NCBI GenBank assembly: GCA_964584775.1
Contig: CAZPBC010000033.1
Span: forward strand, 1 to 21,926
DNA: 21,926 nucleotides
Origin: CAZPBC01 sp964584775
GTDB taxonomy: Bacteria > Chlamydiota > Chlamydiia > Chlamydiales > SLFE01
Reading direction: 5' to 3'
Shown: one piece after another, positions 8,006-16,712 of the stretch
Numbering within the stretch: the first letter of the stretch is position 1
Layout: the number at the start of each line of letters is the position of its first letter
The notes under the pieces: model-generated
What the model was told of the DNA's origin: nothing
The model's input: only the letters and a program-made list of their open reading frames with translations
Databases searched by the model: none
Made by a program: the position numbers and the translations under genes

Positions 8006-8623
8006 ATGGAACTGTTGATTGCCAGCAAGAATACCGGAAAAATTCGCGAGTTTAGAGAGATCCTTCACTCGATCCTTGGTCTAGATATCAATTCTCTTCT
8101 GGCTTTTCCGAACTACAACCCCCCTGAAGAGACGGGGACGACCTTTGATGAAAACGCCACTCTAAAAGCTGTCCAAGCTGCGAAAGAACTGGGTCTTCTG
8201 ACTCTCTCTGATGACTCCGGTTTGATCGTTCCTGCTTTGGATAACCGTCCGGGAGTTCACTCAAGACGTTTTGCAGGACCCGAAGCCACCGACCATGAAA
8301 ACTGTCTCAAGCTCCTTCGGGAGTTAGAAGGCAAAACGGGTCTAGAAAGGCAGGCTTACTTTGAGTGCGTCCTCGTCCTTGCCACACCAGAAAAGGTCAT
8401 TAAAACCGTCTCCGCACGAGTGGAGGGGTATATCATTGAAGAAGAGAAAGGCCGTTCAGGTTTTGGATACGACTCTATTTTCATGAAACACGACTACGAT
8501 AAAACGTTCTCAGAACTTTCTGAAGATGTGAAAAACCGCGTCTCTCACCGTCGTAAAGCGCTCGATCTGATCACTCCGACGCTTGAGCATCTCGTTCACG
8601 AAGCAACACTCAAGAATTCATAG
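8006..8623 (+). CDS. rdgB: Non-canonical purine NTP pyrophosphatase (RdgB/HAM1)
   Basis: The enzyme hydrolyses ITP, dITP and XTP to monophosphates, keeping deaminated purines out of DNA and RNA. The 205-residue protein carries the family motifs SKNTGK (7-12), EETGTTFDENA (41-51), the catalytic-metal segment SDDSGL (68-73), GRSGFGYDSIF and the C-terminal SHRRKAL. An upstream TTG at 7985 is in frame, but ATG 8006 is preferred: it gives the family's conserved N-terminus (MELLIASKN) and has a purine-rich AGGAAAAGGG before it. The start lies 13 bp after the greA stop, so the two genes are probably cotranscribed. The 3' end overlaps rsmD by 28 bp, tail to tail. Confidence 0.95.
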   Translation: MELLIASKNTGKIREFREILHSILGLDINSLLAFPNYNPPEETGTTFDENATLKAVQAAKELGLLTLSDDSGLIVPALDNRPGVHSRRFAGPEATDHENCLKLLRELEGKTGLERQAYFECVLVLATPEKVIKTVSARVEGYIIEEEKGRSGFGYDSIFMKHDYDKTFSELSEDVKNRVSHRRKALDLITPTLEHLVHEATLKNS

Positions 8624-9135
8624 AGATAACTACTTCCGTATTGACGCTTTTTGTTGAGTCGAAGGCCGGGTTGATCAAACTCAAGATCCTCTCCCTCCTC
8701 CAGAAAGAAAATCCCCCCTTCCTTGAGTAGGCCGAGTTCTACAATTGCCTGAAGCAGTTTGGGTCCCCACCCTTTTTTGTAAGGGGGGTCCGCATAGATC
8801 ACATCAAACGTGGAAAGACGCCCGAGTGCCTTTTGAACATCCATGGGATAGAGGGTGATTTGCTCCTCACATCCAAGAGCTTTGGCATTCGTTTGAATAC
8901 ACTTCACTGCTTTACGATCTTGTTCGACGAGAGTCGCCGTCTCTGCACCACGGCTAAGAGCCTCAAAAGAGAGGATCCCTGAGCCTGAAAAGAGGTCGAG
9001 AAACTCTTTTCCTTCTAGATTCTGTCCGACGATACTAAAGAGAGCTTCACGAAGTCGTGAGGGGGAGGGGCGCGTCTCAGTTCCTTTGGGAGATGTGAGC
9101 TTTCTCCCTCGAAAGGATCCACCTGTAATCTGCAT
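8596..9135 (-). CDS. rsmD: 16S rRNA (guanine966-N2)-methyltransferase RsmD
   Basis: RsmD methylates G966 of 16S rRNA during 30S assembly, using S-adenosylmethionine. The protein has 179 residues, normal length. Visible motifs are the N-terminal MQITGGSFRGRKL, TRPSPSRLREALFSI (21-35), the SAM-binding LDLFSGSGILSFEALSRGA (46-64), and the catalytic DPPY (116-119). The start lies 8 bp after the stop of the large repeat protein on the same strand, so rsmD is probably the last gene of that transcription unit. It overlaps rdgB at its 3' end. Confidence 0.95.
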   Translation of the reverse strand: MQITGGSFRGRKLTSPKGTETRPSPSRLREALFSIVGQNLEGKEFLDLFSGSGILSFEALSRGAETATLVEQDRKAVKCIQTNAKALGCEEQITLYPMDVQKALGRLSTFDVIYADPPYKKGWGPKLLQAIVELGLLKEGGIFFLEEGEDLEFDQPGLRLNKKRQYGSSYLYEFLSVAS

Positions 9136-9143
9136 AAAACGGT

Positions 9144-11746
9144 CTATTCAGTGGGTTGATAAAGTCTAACAGTAAATAATAGAACCTCAGTTTGTCCAGC
9201 ATTCGATGTCACTTTGAGCTGATATTTACCAATAGGCCATCCGTTTGGTGGAGATGTAAACAGAAAAGAAACAAAAGAGCTGCCGCGCGACTCGACATCT
9301 GCGGTGATCGGCGTGATGCTGGAGTTACTGTCGAGATGTCTCAGTTCAGCAGTGATATCGTCGTTGATATCTCCATTCTTCACAAAGACATTCACGTCGA
9401 TTTCACGATCTTCGGGAGAGAAAGTCGTTTTCTTAGTCAAAACTTTCCCAGTTTGGTCGGTCTCTGTTCCAATCGTGATCTTTGTGATCTCGATCTGGCT
9501 TCGAGTATTCTTTTGTTTACTCTGCTTATCAGCGTAGGTGATCTCTTTAATCCCTAGAATACGCCACTTGCCTCTTTCCCAAATGAAACGGTAGTTGAAG
9601 TAGGTTTCTGGAGTTTGGAGGCTGCTGAGTGTGACTTTGGCGTCAGCTAGGTTCCCATTGAAATGAATATCACTCACTTCACTGTTGGTGAATGTCTTTA
9701 AGATCACGAACTTGTTGAGAAAATCTTTGAAAGCCTCAAAGTTGGCATTTTGTTGAAACTCTTCGGATGTGAACGCGTAGTAAGCTTTTCCAAGATCATC
9801 GAGTTGGATTTCCTTCAGTTGGCTGAGGATAATGTCTTTGATATCTTGCTTCTTTTGAGGAATGAAACGCTCGCTAGCGAGCACTTGGATACCCCAAATT
9901 CTCCACTTTCCTTCCTCTTGGATCAACCGGTAGACCACTTCGGTGGTTTCAGAAGGGGATTCCATGCTGAGGCGGAGGACGCGTACGTTCCCTTCCACAA
10001 CGGACTCGCCAACAGTCAGCTTCGTCTCTTGTGTGAAGATGGGATACTCTTCAATAAAGGCTTTGAAGTCCTCAAAAGGGGTGTTTTCTTCAAAATCGGA
10101 AGCGACAAAAGCGTAGTATGCTTTTGAGAGATCATTTTTTTTGATGGCAGTCAACTGATCTTCAATCACAGTCAGAAGTTCCGCCAGCTCTTCCTTCTTG
10201 ATAGGGGGGTAGTTGAAAGAAGATTCGACACGGATCCCAAAAACCTTCCACTGTTCATCGACTTTCGAAAGCCAAAAGTCGACAACGCTTTCTCCCTCAT
10301 CAGAGATGAGAAGAACTCGGATCACTTTGAGTCCTTCCTGTGAAAACTCTTCCTTGAACTCGAACTTGTTTGACTTCGTAAATTCAGGATAGGTGTTGAT
10401 GAAGGCCTTGAAGTTTTCGAAGGAGGTTGCCTCCTTAAACTCTTTTGAGGATGTCTCGTCGTAAGCTTTTCTATCTTCTCCTTTTCTGATCAAATCGAGC
10501 TGCTGTTGCACCACTTGCTGAGGTGGTGTGAGAGCTTTTTTCTCAGTTGCGGGAGCAGGTTCGTCTGCTAGGGCGACGATCTCTTCTTCATAGAGGTGAG
10601 GAGTTGCTTCTTCAGGAGCTGCTTGGCTGAGTAGAAGGATCTCGTTGTAAAGAGCGATAATCTCATCTTCGAACTCATGGATGTCTAGAACTAAGCCTTG
10701 TGGCACAGCCTCTAAGACTTCTTCATTCACGGTCAACCCAGACTCAGGTTCGAGAGTCTCTTCACCTATTGAGATAAGTGTGTCGTCTGCTTCAGCGACA
10801 GTAGGTGTACAGATGAGCTCTTCCTCTACAGTCTTAGCAGAAGAGATAAGAGTGTCATCCAGCTCTGAGGTTGTAGGTGTGCAAAGTGGAGTCTCCTCTA
10901 GCTGAATTTCTGAAGCGTCGCTGATGTTTAAGAGCTCGTTGTAGAGCTCAGCGATCTCCTCTTCGAAATCCGGAACATCAAAAGCAATGGCCTGCGCAGC
11001 TAAAGACTGTGTTTCAGGACTTGCAATAAAAGAGTTGTAAATTTTTTCGATTGAAACAATTTCTTCAACAGCTGGGATGTCTAGTTCAGCCGCGATCACT
11101 TCGTCTGCCTGAGGGGCAATCTCCTCGACAGAGTGAGGAAGTTCTTCGAAGGCAACAGCCTCTTCTACATCAGTGGTTCTTGTGACGACCTTCTCTTCTA
11201 CAAGAAGGGGATCGAAGTTCAAGACGTCTTGATCAACAGGGGATGGAGCGAGCTCTACATTGAAAACAAGAGTCTCTTCAATCTCAGCGGATGGCTTTGC
11301 AACGACTACGGACTCCTCTTCAAAAGCTAAACATTCGACAACCATCTCTTCAGAGAGTGTTGGCTCAAAGACAAAGGTTTCTTCAAGCACTTCCTCTTCA
11401 ACGAAGACAACAGACTCTTCAGGGAGCGTAGGCTCAAAAACGAGAGATTGTTCCTCAACAAATGCAACTGGCTCTTCAACGATGATTTCTTCTGTAGCGA
11501 TGACAGGCTCTTCAGTAGCCTCTTCTTCAACGAGAGCTATGGGTTCCTCAACGACCGTCTCTTCGATGACTGCAATGGGTTCCTCAATCACTTCTTCAAC
11601 TACCGCGATAGGTTCTTCGATGACCTCTTCTGTAGCGATGACAGGGTCTTCAAAGACCTCTTCTTCAACGAGAGCAATGGACTCTTCGACAACAGCCTCT
11701 TCAACTACCGCAATCGGTTCCTCAATTACTTCTTCAACTACCACGA
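9144..11746 (-). CDS. C-terminal part of giant acidic repeat protein (continues across gap)
   Basis: This is the downstream portion of the gene that starts at 13420; an assembly gap separates the two. About 867 residues are readable and no true start lies here. In order: a Glu/Val/Pro repeat region (to about residue 100, counting from the gap edge); acidic spacers with FEPTL[SP]EE copies; two related blocks around 250-375 (F/HEFEDEI-ALYNE[IL]L and ICTPT-DDTLIS doublets); three consecutive copies of a roughly 100-residue domain (about 407-506, 518-622, 632-737), each with an AYxxxxxxxF helix and a closing GKWRIxGI-type strand; and a C-terminal beta-sandwich-like domain (about 750-866, ending in GKYQLKV). 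The domain copies look like NTF2-like/DUF4864-type folds. Function is unknown. The gene is followed 8 bp later by rsmD. Confidence 0.8.
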
Positions 11747-12070
11747 NNNNNNNNNNNNNNNNNNNNNNNNNNNNNNNNNNNNNNNNNNNNNNNNNNNNNN
11801 NNNNNNNNNNNNNNNNNNNNNNNNNNNNNNNNNNNNNNNNNNNNNNACTACCGCGACAGGTTCTTCGATGACCTCTTCGGCAACAGCGATCGGCTCTTCA
11901 ACAATGATCTCTTCTACAGCGACCACAGGCTCTTCAAAGACCTCTTCTTCAATGAGAGCAATGGGCTCCTCAGTGACAGCCTCTTCAACTACGGCAACGG
12001 GTTCTTCGATGACCTCTTCAGCAACAGCAATCGGCTCGTCTACGACAGGCTCTTCTTGGATGGTTCGGCT
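11440..12070. repeat. Glu/Val/Pro-coding tandem repeat with assembly gap
   Basis: On the minus strand this encodes degenerate 11-12-residue units of the form EEP[IV]A[VL]xEExx. Four unit types recur in fixed order (EEPIAVAEEVI, EEPVAVVEEAVT, EEPIALIEEEVF, EEPVVAVEEIIV), giving a higher-order period of about 47 residues or 141 bp. At least two and a half higher-order units are visible around the gap. The DNA copies are similar enough to explain why short-read assembly broke here. Repeat number is therefore unknown. Confidence 0.85.
11747..11846. other. Assembly gap (100 N)
   Basis: Exactly 100 N, the conventional placeholder for a gap of unknown size. It lies inside the repeat tract of one gene. 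The codon fragments on its two edges (GT on the upstream side, TC on the downstream side, read on the minus strand) require the true missing length to be 2 modulo 3 for the frame to continue, so 100 cannot be the real length if the gene is intact. Confidence 0.98.
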
Positions 12071-13420
12071 CCAGTTAGAGGTAACAACCTCTTGCGGGAC
12101 AACGCTTGGCTCAATCTCTTTTTGAACTGCGACTTCTTCAACAGTAGACTGTGGAGCAAAGTTCTTCTCGAGGATGTTGTCTGCCATCTCTTCATAGACA
12201 GAAGGCACCATTTCTGGGAGCTCTGCTTCAACAGAGGCGATGAAAGCTTCAAACTCTGCAGAATAGATCTCTTCGTTGGCAAGATTGAAAGCGGGCTCTT
12301 CGTAGATGGAGGAAGTGTCTAGCGCGGCGATCTCTTCTGACAGTGTGGGCTCAAATGAGTAAATTTCTTCTGCTGCATCGGCAACGACTTCTTGGGTTGC
12401 AGCTTGATGCTCGCGCACCTGTTTGACCCAGACGACAACGGAGGCCTCTTCTTCGCTACGTGAGAGGGATTTTTGCTGAGCTAGGGCTTCAAGTTGTTCA
12501 TCATTGAAGAGGGCGATTTCTTCCAGTTCATCGATGGAGTGAGCGAAAGCGTAAGGCATTGTTTCCACTTCATCCTGCTCCTCCTCTTCCTCATCATTGA
12601 GATCGGCAAGGTCATCTTCATAAAAGGAGACCATCTCATAGTAGTGGTCGGTCTCTGGGTCGACAAAGTCAATCGCCCAGATTTTCCAATTAGCTTGCTC
12701 TTTGCAAAGCCAGAGGTCAACAGGAGTGACATAGTTCGAGTCTATAAAACGGACGCGGTAGGCGACCATTCCCTCTTCTTTAGTAGGAGCTGAAAGCTGG
12801 TAGTTGCTGAAGTGAGCAAGGGGAGGATGGTTCTCCAGAGTTTTTCTAAATTCGCGGTAGGAGACAGAAAGCTTGAACTCTGCAGCCAGTTCATTTTGAT
12901 AAACTTCTTCCCACTCGTGGTTTTGTAGTTCTTCCACGGTTTTGACCACTTGCTTTGTGATCTCATCTTGATCTAGGAGCGTACGAGAATCTCTCTGTTT
13001 CGCAAGGACGGCATTGTCTTCGGCATAGACTTGATCGATTTTCCACTTTCCCTTGTCCTTGACCAATTCATAAGAGAGTAGATAGTCCTTTCCTCTGGTG
13101 TCGATGAACTCAGCGAGGATGGTTGCACGGTCGTTGCCGTCGTGTGTTTTTCTAAGTTGGAGATCTTGGTACGAAACGAGTTCGGGGTGTTCGTGGAGCC
13201 AGTCGCGGAAATCGTCGAGGCTATTTGTCTTTTGAAAATTTTGACTCGTGGTGAGGTAGTAGGCTTTAGAGACACTAGCGCGTTTGAGTAGTTCAATCTG
13301 TTTGTGGATGGGTGTGGATCGAGGGTCTCTTATAAAGAACTGTTCGATCGAAAGGGCTACTAAAGTGATAGCGGCGAGGAGGGCGATCACTTTAAACCAG
13401 GGACGCTGCATCGTATTCAT
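11847..13420 (-). CDS. N-terminal part of giant membrane-anchored acidic repeat protein
   Basis: This is the upstream portion (524 complete residues) of the gene continuing at 11746. Residues 9-29 form one hydrophobic segment after a short basic start (MNTMQRPWFK), a type II membrane anchor or uncleaved signal, so most of the protein should lie outside the cytoplasm. Two copies of a roughly 100-residue domain follow (about 35-134 and 148-253), each with AYYLTTSQNF- or EVYQNELAAEF-like helices and a terminal KWKIDQV/NWKIWAI strand; three more copies lie in the C-terminal part. Residues 254-450 are very acidic and low-complexity (EEEEEQDE; FEPTLSEE). Glu/Val/Pro repeats start near 455 and run into the gap. 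ATG 13420 or 13411 could start it; neither has a clear Shine-Dalgarno. The family is not recognised. Confidence 0.82.
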
Positions 13421-13540
13421 ATCAATAAAAGGGGTTAAACTTTTTCTACTTTTTCAGCCTTGCCGAACTCCAAAGCCTTGACTCTCTTCATGCCCGAAGA
13501 GCAGAAAATTATCAATGCTGATGACAAAAATCCAAAGCCT

Positions 13541-14563
13541 CTAGAGATCACATCCGTAGTAGGATATAAGCTCTTGAGCCTTAAGTCGATCAATAGATTT
13601 CAAGCTCTTGTATATGGCGAGGCCTTTCGCATTCTCCCCGCGGCTGAAGTAGAGCGTGCCGAGATGGAAGAGGACATCGCGATCTCGGGGTTTGAGCTTC
13701 AGTAGGATCTGATACTGCTCGATCTCTTTTTCGATCAGTTCCAGGTCGTGGTAGGAGAGAGCGAGCTGTTCATGGACCCACGGGTCGTTCGGGGCAAACT
13801 CAGAGAGGATTTTGAACTCTTCGACAGCTCTGTTTGAGGCACTTGCAAACTTCTCTTCTAAGAGGCGGCCCATCTCTGCACTGGGCAAAAAGGACTCTCC
13901 TTCAGCCACTCGGCGGGGATTATGGTAAAGGCCAGCTAACATCACATAGGCGTTGGCTGTCTGGGTATGGAAGAACAAGTTAGTGGGCTCTTCCTTAATG
14001 AGGTCGGTCATCTCCTTGATCTGCGCAAAGAGTAAACCCTCTTTTACTTTGTGGATATCGTACCAATGCCAATAGAGGCTGAGTCGTTTAAGGCTTGGAC
14101 CAAGGAAGCTGAAGAGGCGAGGGGGACGGTAGTAGCGCCTCTCTTTTCCTTCAAACTGGATGGCGGCTTTAGCAAAATTCTCTGCCAGACGGACGCGGTT
14201 TTCTGGTCTGGAAGGGTCGATACCAAAGAGGTCAAGACATTGACCAATAAAGGTTTCGATCAGTTCTTCGATCTTTTCAGGCTTTTGATGAGTCGTATGC
14301 AAGCGGAACAGGAGGTAACCGAAAGCGGTTGAAAAGATGAGCGCTAGGTTGAGGGCAAGGATGCTTGCACGCATGAAAAAGGTGAAAAAGAGAAAGAAGA
14401 GCAGGATCTCTAGAAAAAAGAGGAGCCAGATGCCCATCTGAGTTAAAGCAATCCGACGAGTGAAATGGATGTAGTCGTTGACGAGCTGGTCGCGTGGGTG
14501 GGAAGGCGAGTCATCAGCAGTCGTCGTTGACGGTTCAGCGTAAGAGAAAGAGTCTTGGATCAC
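13541..14563 (-). CDS. TPR-containing membrane protein, unknown function
   Basis: This 340-residue protein starts with GTG at 14563. A polar N-terminus is followed by two adjacent membrane helices (about 43-63 and 66-87), which form a hairpin anchor leaving both ends in the cytoplasm if the hairpin is complete. A helical soluble domain follows. Its C-terminal third (about 244-325) contains tetratricopeptide-like repeats: AVEEFKILSEFAPNDPWVHEQL, YHDLELIEKEIEQYQILLKLKP and DVLFHLGTLYFSRGENAKGL. TPRs normally bind partner proteins. The gene lies 120 bp upstream of the giant repeat protein on the same strand, so the two may be cotranscribed and functionally linked. No specific function can be assigned. 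Confidence 0.8.
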   Translation of the reverse strand: MIQDSFSYAEPSTTTADDSPSHPRDQLVNDYIHFTRRIALTQMGIWLLFFLEILLFFLFFTFFMRASILALNLALIFSTAFGYLLFRLHTTHQKPEKIEELIETFIGQCLDLFGIDPSRPENRVRLAENFAKAAIQFEGKERRYYRPPRLFSFLGPSLKRLSLYWHWYDIHKVKEGLLFAQIKEMTDLIKEEPTNLFFHTQTANAYVMLAGLYHNPRRVAEGESFLPSAEMGRLLEEKFASASNRAVEEFKILSEFAPNDPWVHEQLALSYHDLELIEKEIEQYQILLKLKPRDRDVLFHLGTLYFSRGENAKGLAIYKSLKSIDRLKAQELISYYGCDL

Positions 14564-14672
14564 ATCTTAAAAGATGACCGATTTCTTAATTTTTTACTAG
14601 CCTGGACATTTCATGAAAACTTGTGAACTTGCCGAGCAATTTGTGACAGCTTTGCGAGTGTACATGAAATAT

Positions 14673-15611
14673 TTAGACTGGGGTCGGTTCTCGACGAATG
14701 CCAAGTTTAAGCTCTTCTTGATGAAAGAGGAAGAGGCCAGAAAAGACAATGCTACCCGATATGAAGAAACTCACACCAACCACCTCTCCAAGGAAGAAGT
14801 AGCCAAAGAGGGCGGTGAAGAGGGGAGTGGTGAACCCAGCAAAACTCAGGAATGTCGCGCTGTATGTCTTGAGTAGGTGTCCGTAGAGGTTGTAAGCCAG
14901 TAGGTTAGAGATCACCATTAAGGCAAGTGTTGTCTCAACGAAAGGCACGAACTCTGTCACGGGGAGAGGATTCCAGCTTTCAAAAAAGGCGGAGTGGGTG
15001 AAAGCCATGATTCCTCCAAACAGCATGCTATACCCATTTGCAAAGAGAGGACTTTTTTCCTCGTCGCGGGTCAGTTTCCCTAGTAAAATCCAGCCCCAAA
15101 CAGACGAGACCGCAGCGATCGTGACTGCAATTTCAGCGAAAGAAAGGCCTCCAAACTGACCGGAGAGCGACTCTCCCTGTCCCATCGAAAGCAAAATCGG
15201 AAGAAAACCAGCAAAACCGACAACCAGCCCCAGCCACTTCTTTTGGCTAAGACGCTCCTTCCAAACAAAATAGGAGAGTAGAGCTGAGACAAAAGGAGAA
15301 AGGCTGTAGATAAAACAGGTTTTAAAAGAGGTAAGGTACTGCAGCCCCCAATATTCACAGACGTTCGTCAGATAGATGTTGAAGAAAGCGAGTGCCAAAA
15401 TGAGGCGAAGGCTGCTCATCTTCATCTTGAGTTCGGCGGGATTTCGGTAGAGGAGGTAGGCCAACATCAATAGGCCAGCGAAACTCATTCTCGACCCAAT
15501 CAAAAAGAAGGGGCTCGAGTAAAGAAGCGCGACTTTACTGATCGTGAAGACCAGTGCAAAGAGGGAATAGAGGGCAAAAACCATTGGCATGACAACCATT
15601 ATACCATTCAT
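14673..15611 (-). CDS. EamA/DMT-family transporter
   Basis: This integral inner-membrane protein of about 312 residues has ten predicted helices arranged as two EamA halves (helices from about residue 10 to 145 and from about 160 to 298). The second half begins after a short polar loop and ends FLFHQEELK. The DMT superfamily exports or exchanges metabolites; in Chlamydia one DMT member carries S-adenosylmethionine, but nothing here identifies the substrate. A TTG at 15617 is in frame, but ATG 15611 is the first normal start; several further ATGs follow closely, so the start is uncertain. The gene is divergent from the response regulator. Confidence 0.85.
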   Translation of the reverse strand: MNGIMVVMPMVFALYSLFALVFTISKVALLYSSPFFLIGSRMSFAGLLMLAYLLYRNPAELKMKMSSLRLILALAFFNIYLTNVCEYWGLQYLTSFKTCFIYSLSPFVSALLSYFVWKERLSQKKWLGLVVGFAGFLPILLSMGQGESLSGQFGGLSFAEIAVTIAAVSSVWGWILLGKLTRDEEKSPLFANGYSMLFGGIMAFTHSAFFESWNPLPVTEFVPFVETTLALMVISNLLAYNLYGHLLKTYSATFLSFAGFTTPLFTALFGYFFLGEVVGVSFFISGSIVFSGLFLFHQEELKLGIRREPTPV

Positions 15612-15702
15612 TCTCAATCAGATCAATCCACCCTTATTCAAAAATTAATGTTCCCTTTAAAAGAATTTTAACAGCCCCTCGTAGACTTGAGGCCAAATTC
15701 CT

Positions 15703-15720
15703 ATCAAATCAAGATTTGAT
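15703..15720. promoter_or_regulatory. 8-2-8 palindrome, candidate operator
   Basis: ATCAAATC-AA-GATTTGAT is a perfect inverted repeat with a 2-nt centre. It lies 45 bp upstream of the response-regulator start, and its right arm overlaps the -35 hexamer of the predicted promoter (15716-15721). That is a classic place for a dimeric repressor. The binding protein is unknown; autoregulation by the adjacent regulator is a natural guess, although PhoB-type regulators more often bind direct repeats. Confidence 0.5.
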
Positions 15721-15744
15721 CAATTATGAGCCCCTAGGTACAAT
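15716..15744 (+). promoter_or_regulatory. Predicted promoter of the response regulator
   Basis: TTGATC (15716-15721) and TACAAT (15739-15744) are separated by 17 bp. The implied start near 15751 gives a leader of about 14 nt that contains the AAAAGAGG ribosome-binding site. The -35 is a partial match. Confidence 0.5.
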
Positions 15745-15764
15745 CCGGGGAAAAGAGGTAATGC

Positions 15765-16454
15765 ATGCAAAAGATAAAAGTTTTGATGATTGAAGATGAA
15801 GAGGATATCGCAAGCCTCGTCAAGATGCACGGCGAAATGGCTGGATGTGATGTGCTTGTTGAAGGAGACGGAATCAACGGCTACCTGGCTGTTGAAAAAG
15901 AGAAACCCGATATCATCATCCTCGATATCATGCTTCCAGGAATGAGTGGGCTCGACGTCTGCCGCAAAATTAAGTCCAACCCGCAACTCACCGACATCCC
16001 TATTATCATCGTCTCTGCGAAAAGTGAAGAGCTCGATGTCGTCCTCGGCCTTGAACTCGGCGCCGACGACTACGTTACGAAGCCCTTCTCTCCAAAAATC
16101 CTCTTTACACGGATTAAAGCCGTCCTCAGACGACGCGCTGAACCCGAAAAAGAGCCCAAAAGGCTCAGCTTCGGAAAATTCCAACTCGATGTCGATAGCT
16201 ATCAAGTGAAAAAAGGAGACAAAGTCATCTCCCTCACTCTTTCAGAGTTCGGAATCCTCAAGCGTCTCGTCGCCAACCAAGGAAAGGTCCTCACCCGAAA
16301 CCAACTCCTCGATGACCTCCACGGTGACGAAGCCTACGTCGTCGACCGCAACATCGACGTCCACGTCGCTTCCCTCCGTAAAAAGCTCGGACCAAACTTT
16401 AACTGGATCGAGACGGTACGCGGAGTCGGCTACCGCTTCAAGGACGAAGAGTAG
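15765..16454 (+). CDS. OmpR/PhoB-family response regulator
   Basis: This 229-residue two-component DNA-binding regulator has a complete receiver domain (1-122): the acidic pair E10/D11, phospho-acceptor D54 in IILDIMLPG, S84 and K106 in TKPF. A winged-helix DNA-binding domain follows (about 128-229), with the RNIDVHVASLRKKLG recognition-helix region and the terminal VRGVGYRF. All phosphorylation residues are intact, unlike chlamydial ChxR, which lacks the usual aspartate. No sensor kinase is in the window, so it is an orphan here. AGAGG precedes ATG 15765. The upstream promoter overlaps a palindrome, and the stop codon lies inside the first arm of a long inverted repeat. Which genes it controls cannot be seen. 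Confidence 0.95.
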   Translation: MQKIKVLMIEDEEDIASLVKMHGEMAGCDVLVEGDGINGYLAVEKEKPDIIILDIMLPGMSGLDVCRKIKSNPQLTDIPIIIVSAKSEELDVVLGLELGADDYVTKPFSPKILFTRIKAVLRRRAEPEKEPKRLSFGKFQLDVDSYQVKKGDKVISLTLSEFGILKRLVANQGKVLTRNQLLDDLHGDEAYVVDRNIDVHVASLRKKLGPNFNWIETVRGVGYRFKDEE

Positions 16455-16555
16455 CGCGCCTGAGAAGGCCGATCTGCTGCGTCTTTTCTCTCGCCCATGT
16501 GTTAAACATGGGCTCGTCAAAAGCCACCCCACCTCAACCTCCTCAGGCACGCTAC
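16451..16555. repeat. Long inverted repeat enclosing structured repeat unit A
   Basis: GTAGCGCGCCTGAG (16451-16464) is complementary to CTCAGGCACGCTAC (16542-16555) at 13 of 14 positions. The left arm includes the response-regulator stop codon. Inside lies unit A (16462-16532) with a perfect 8-bp stem, GCCCATGT/ACATGGGC (16493-16500 and 16506-16513), closed by a GTTAA loop. No T-tract follows on either strand, so it is not a standard intrinsic terminator. Confidence 0.75.
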
Positions 16556-16639
16556 TAGAGAGAGCTGTGAGAAGGTCGATCTGCTGCGTCTTTTCTCTCC
16601 CCCCTATGTCAAATAGGGGCTCGTCAAAAGCCTCCCCAC
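16462..16639. repeat. Two direct 71-nt repeats with compensatory hairpins
   Basis: Unit A (16462-16532) and unit B (16569-16639) are the same length and nearly identical outside the hairpin. Both start GAGAAGG and share GATCTGCTGCGTCTTTTCTC and CTCGTCAAAAGCC. In the hairpin, two base pairs change on both sides (A-T to C-G, G-C to A-T) while pairing is kept. Unit B's stem is CCCCTAT/ATAGGGG with a GTCAA loop. The units are 36 bp apart and lie between the response regulator and the RNA-modification operon. They are probably a dispersed repeat or a structured RNA. Confidence 0.8.
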
Positions 16640-16712
16640 TACAAAAGAGATCATTTAGAAGGCTCATCTCTTATGGAAAGGTTTCCTCTCCTCTGTTATA
16701 GTCTCTACTACA

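Noticed and set aside
11440..12070. CRISPR-like array
   Set aside because: The repetition is of 33-36-bp degenerate coding units in one reading frame, without unique spacers.
11260..12125. Long plus-strand Ser/Thr- or Asn/Phe-rich frames across the gap
   Set aside because: They are the antisense reading of the Glu/Val repeat tract; the repeat removes stop codons from several frames.
13421..13540. 18-codon minus-strand ORF (begins MKRVKALEFGKAEK) between the TPR and giant-protein genes
   Set aside because: It has no Shine-Dalgarno and is short enough to occur by chance.
14613..14876. Plus-strand ORF of 87 residues starting in the TPR/EamA intergenic region
   Set aside because: Most of it is antisense to the 3' end of the EamA gene, its composition is that of an antisense frame, and it has no ribosome-binding site.
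16493..16513. Intrinsic terminator of the response regulator
   Set aside because: The stem is perfect, but no T-run follows on either strand, and the same structured unit is repeated 107 bp away.
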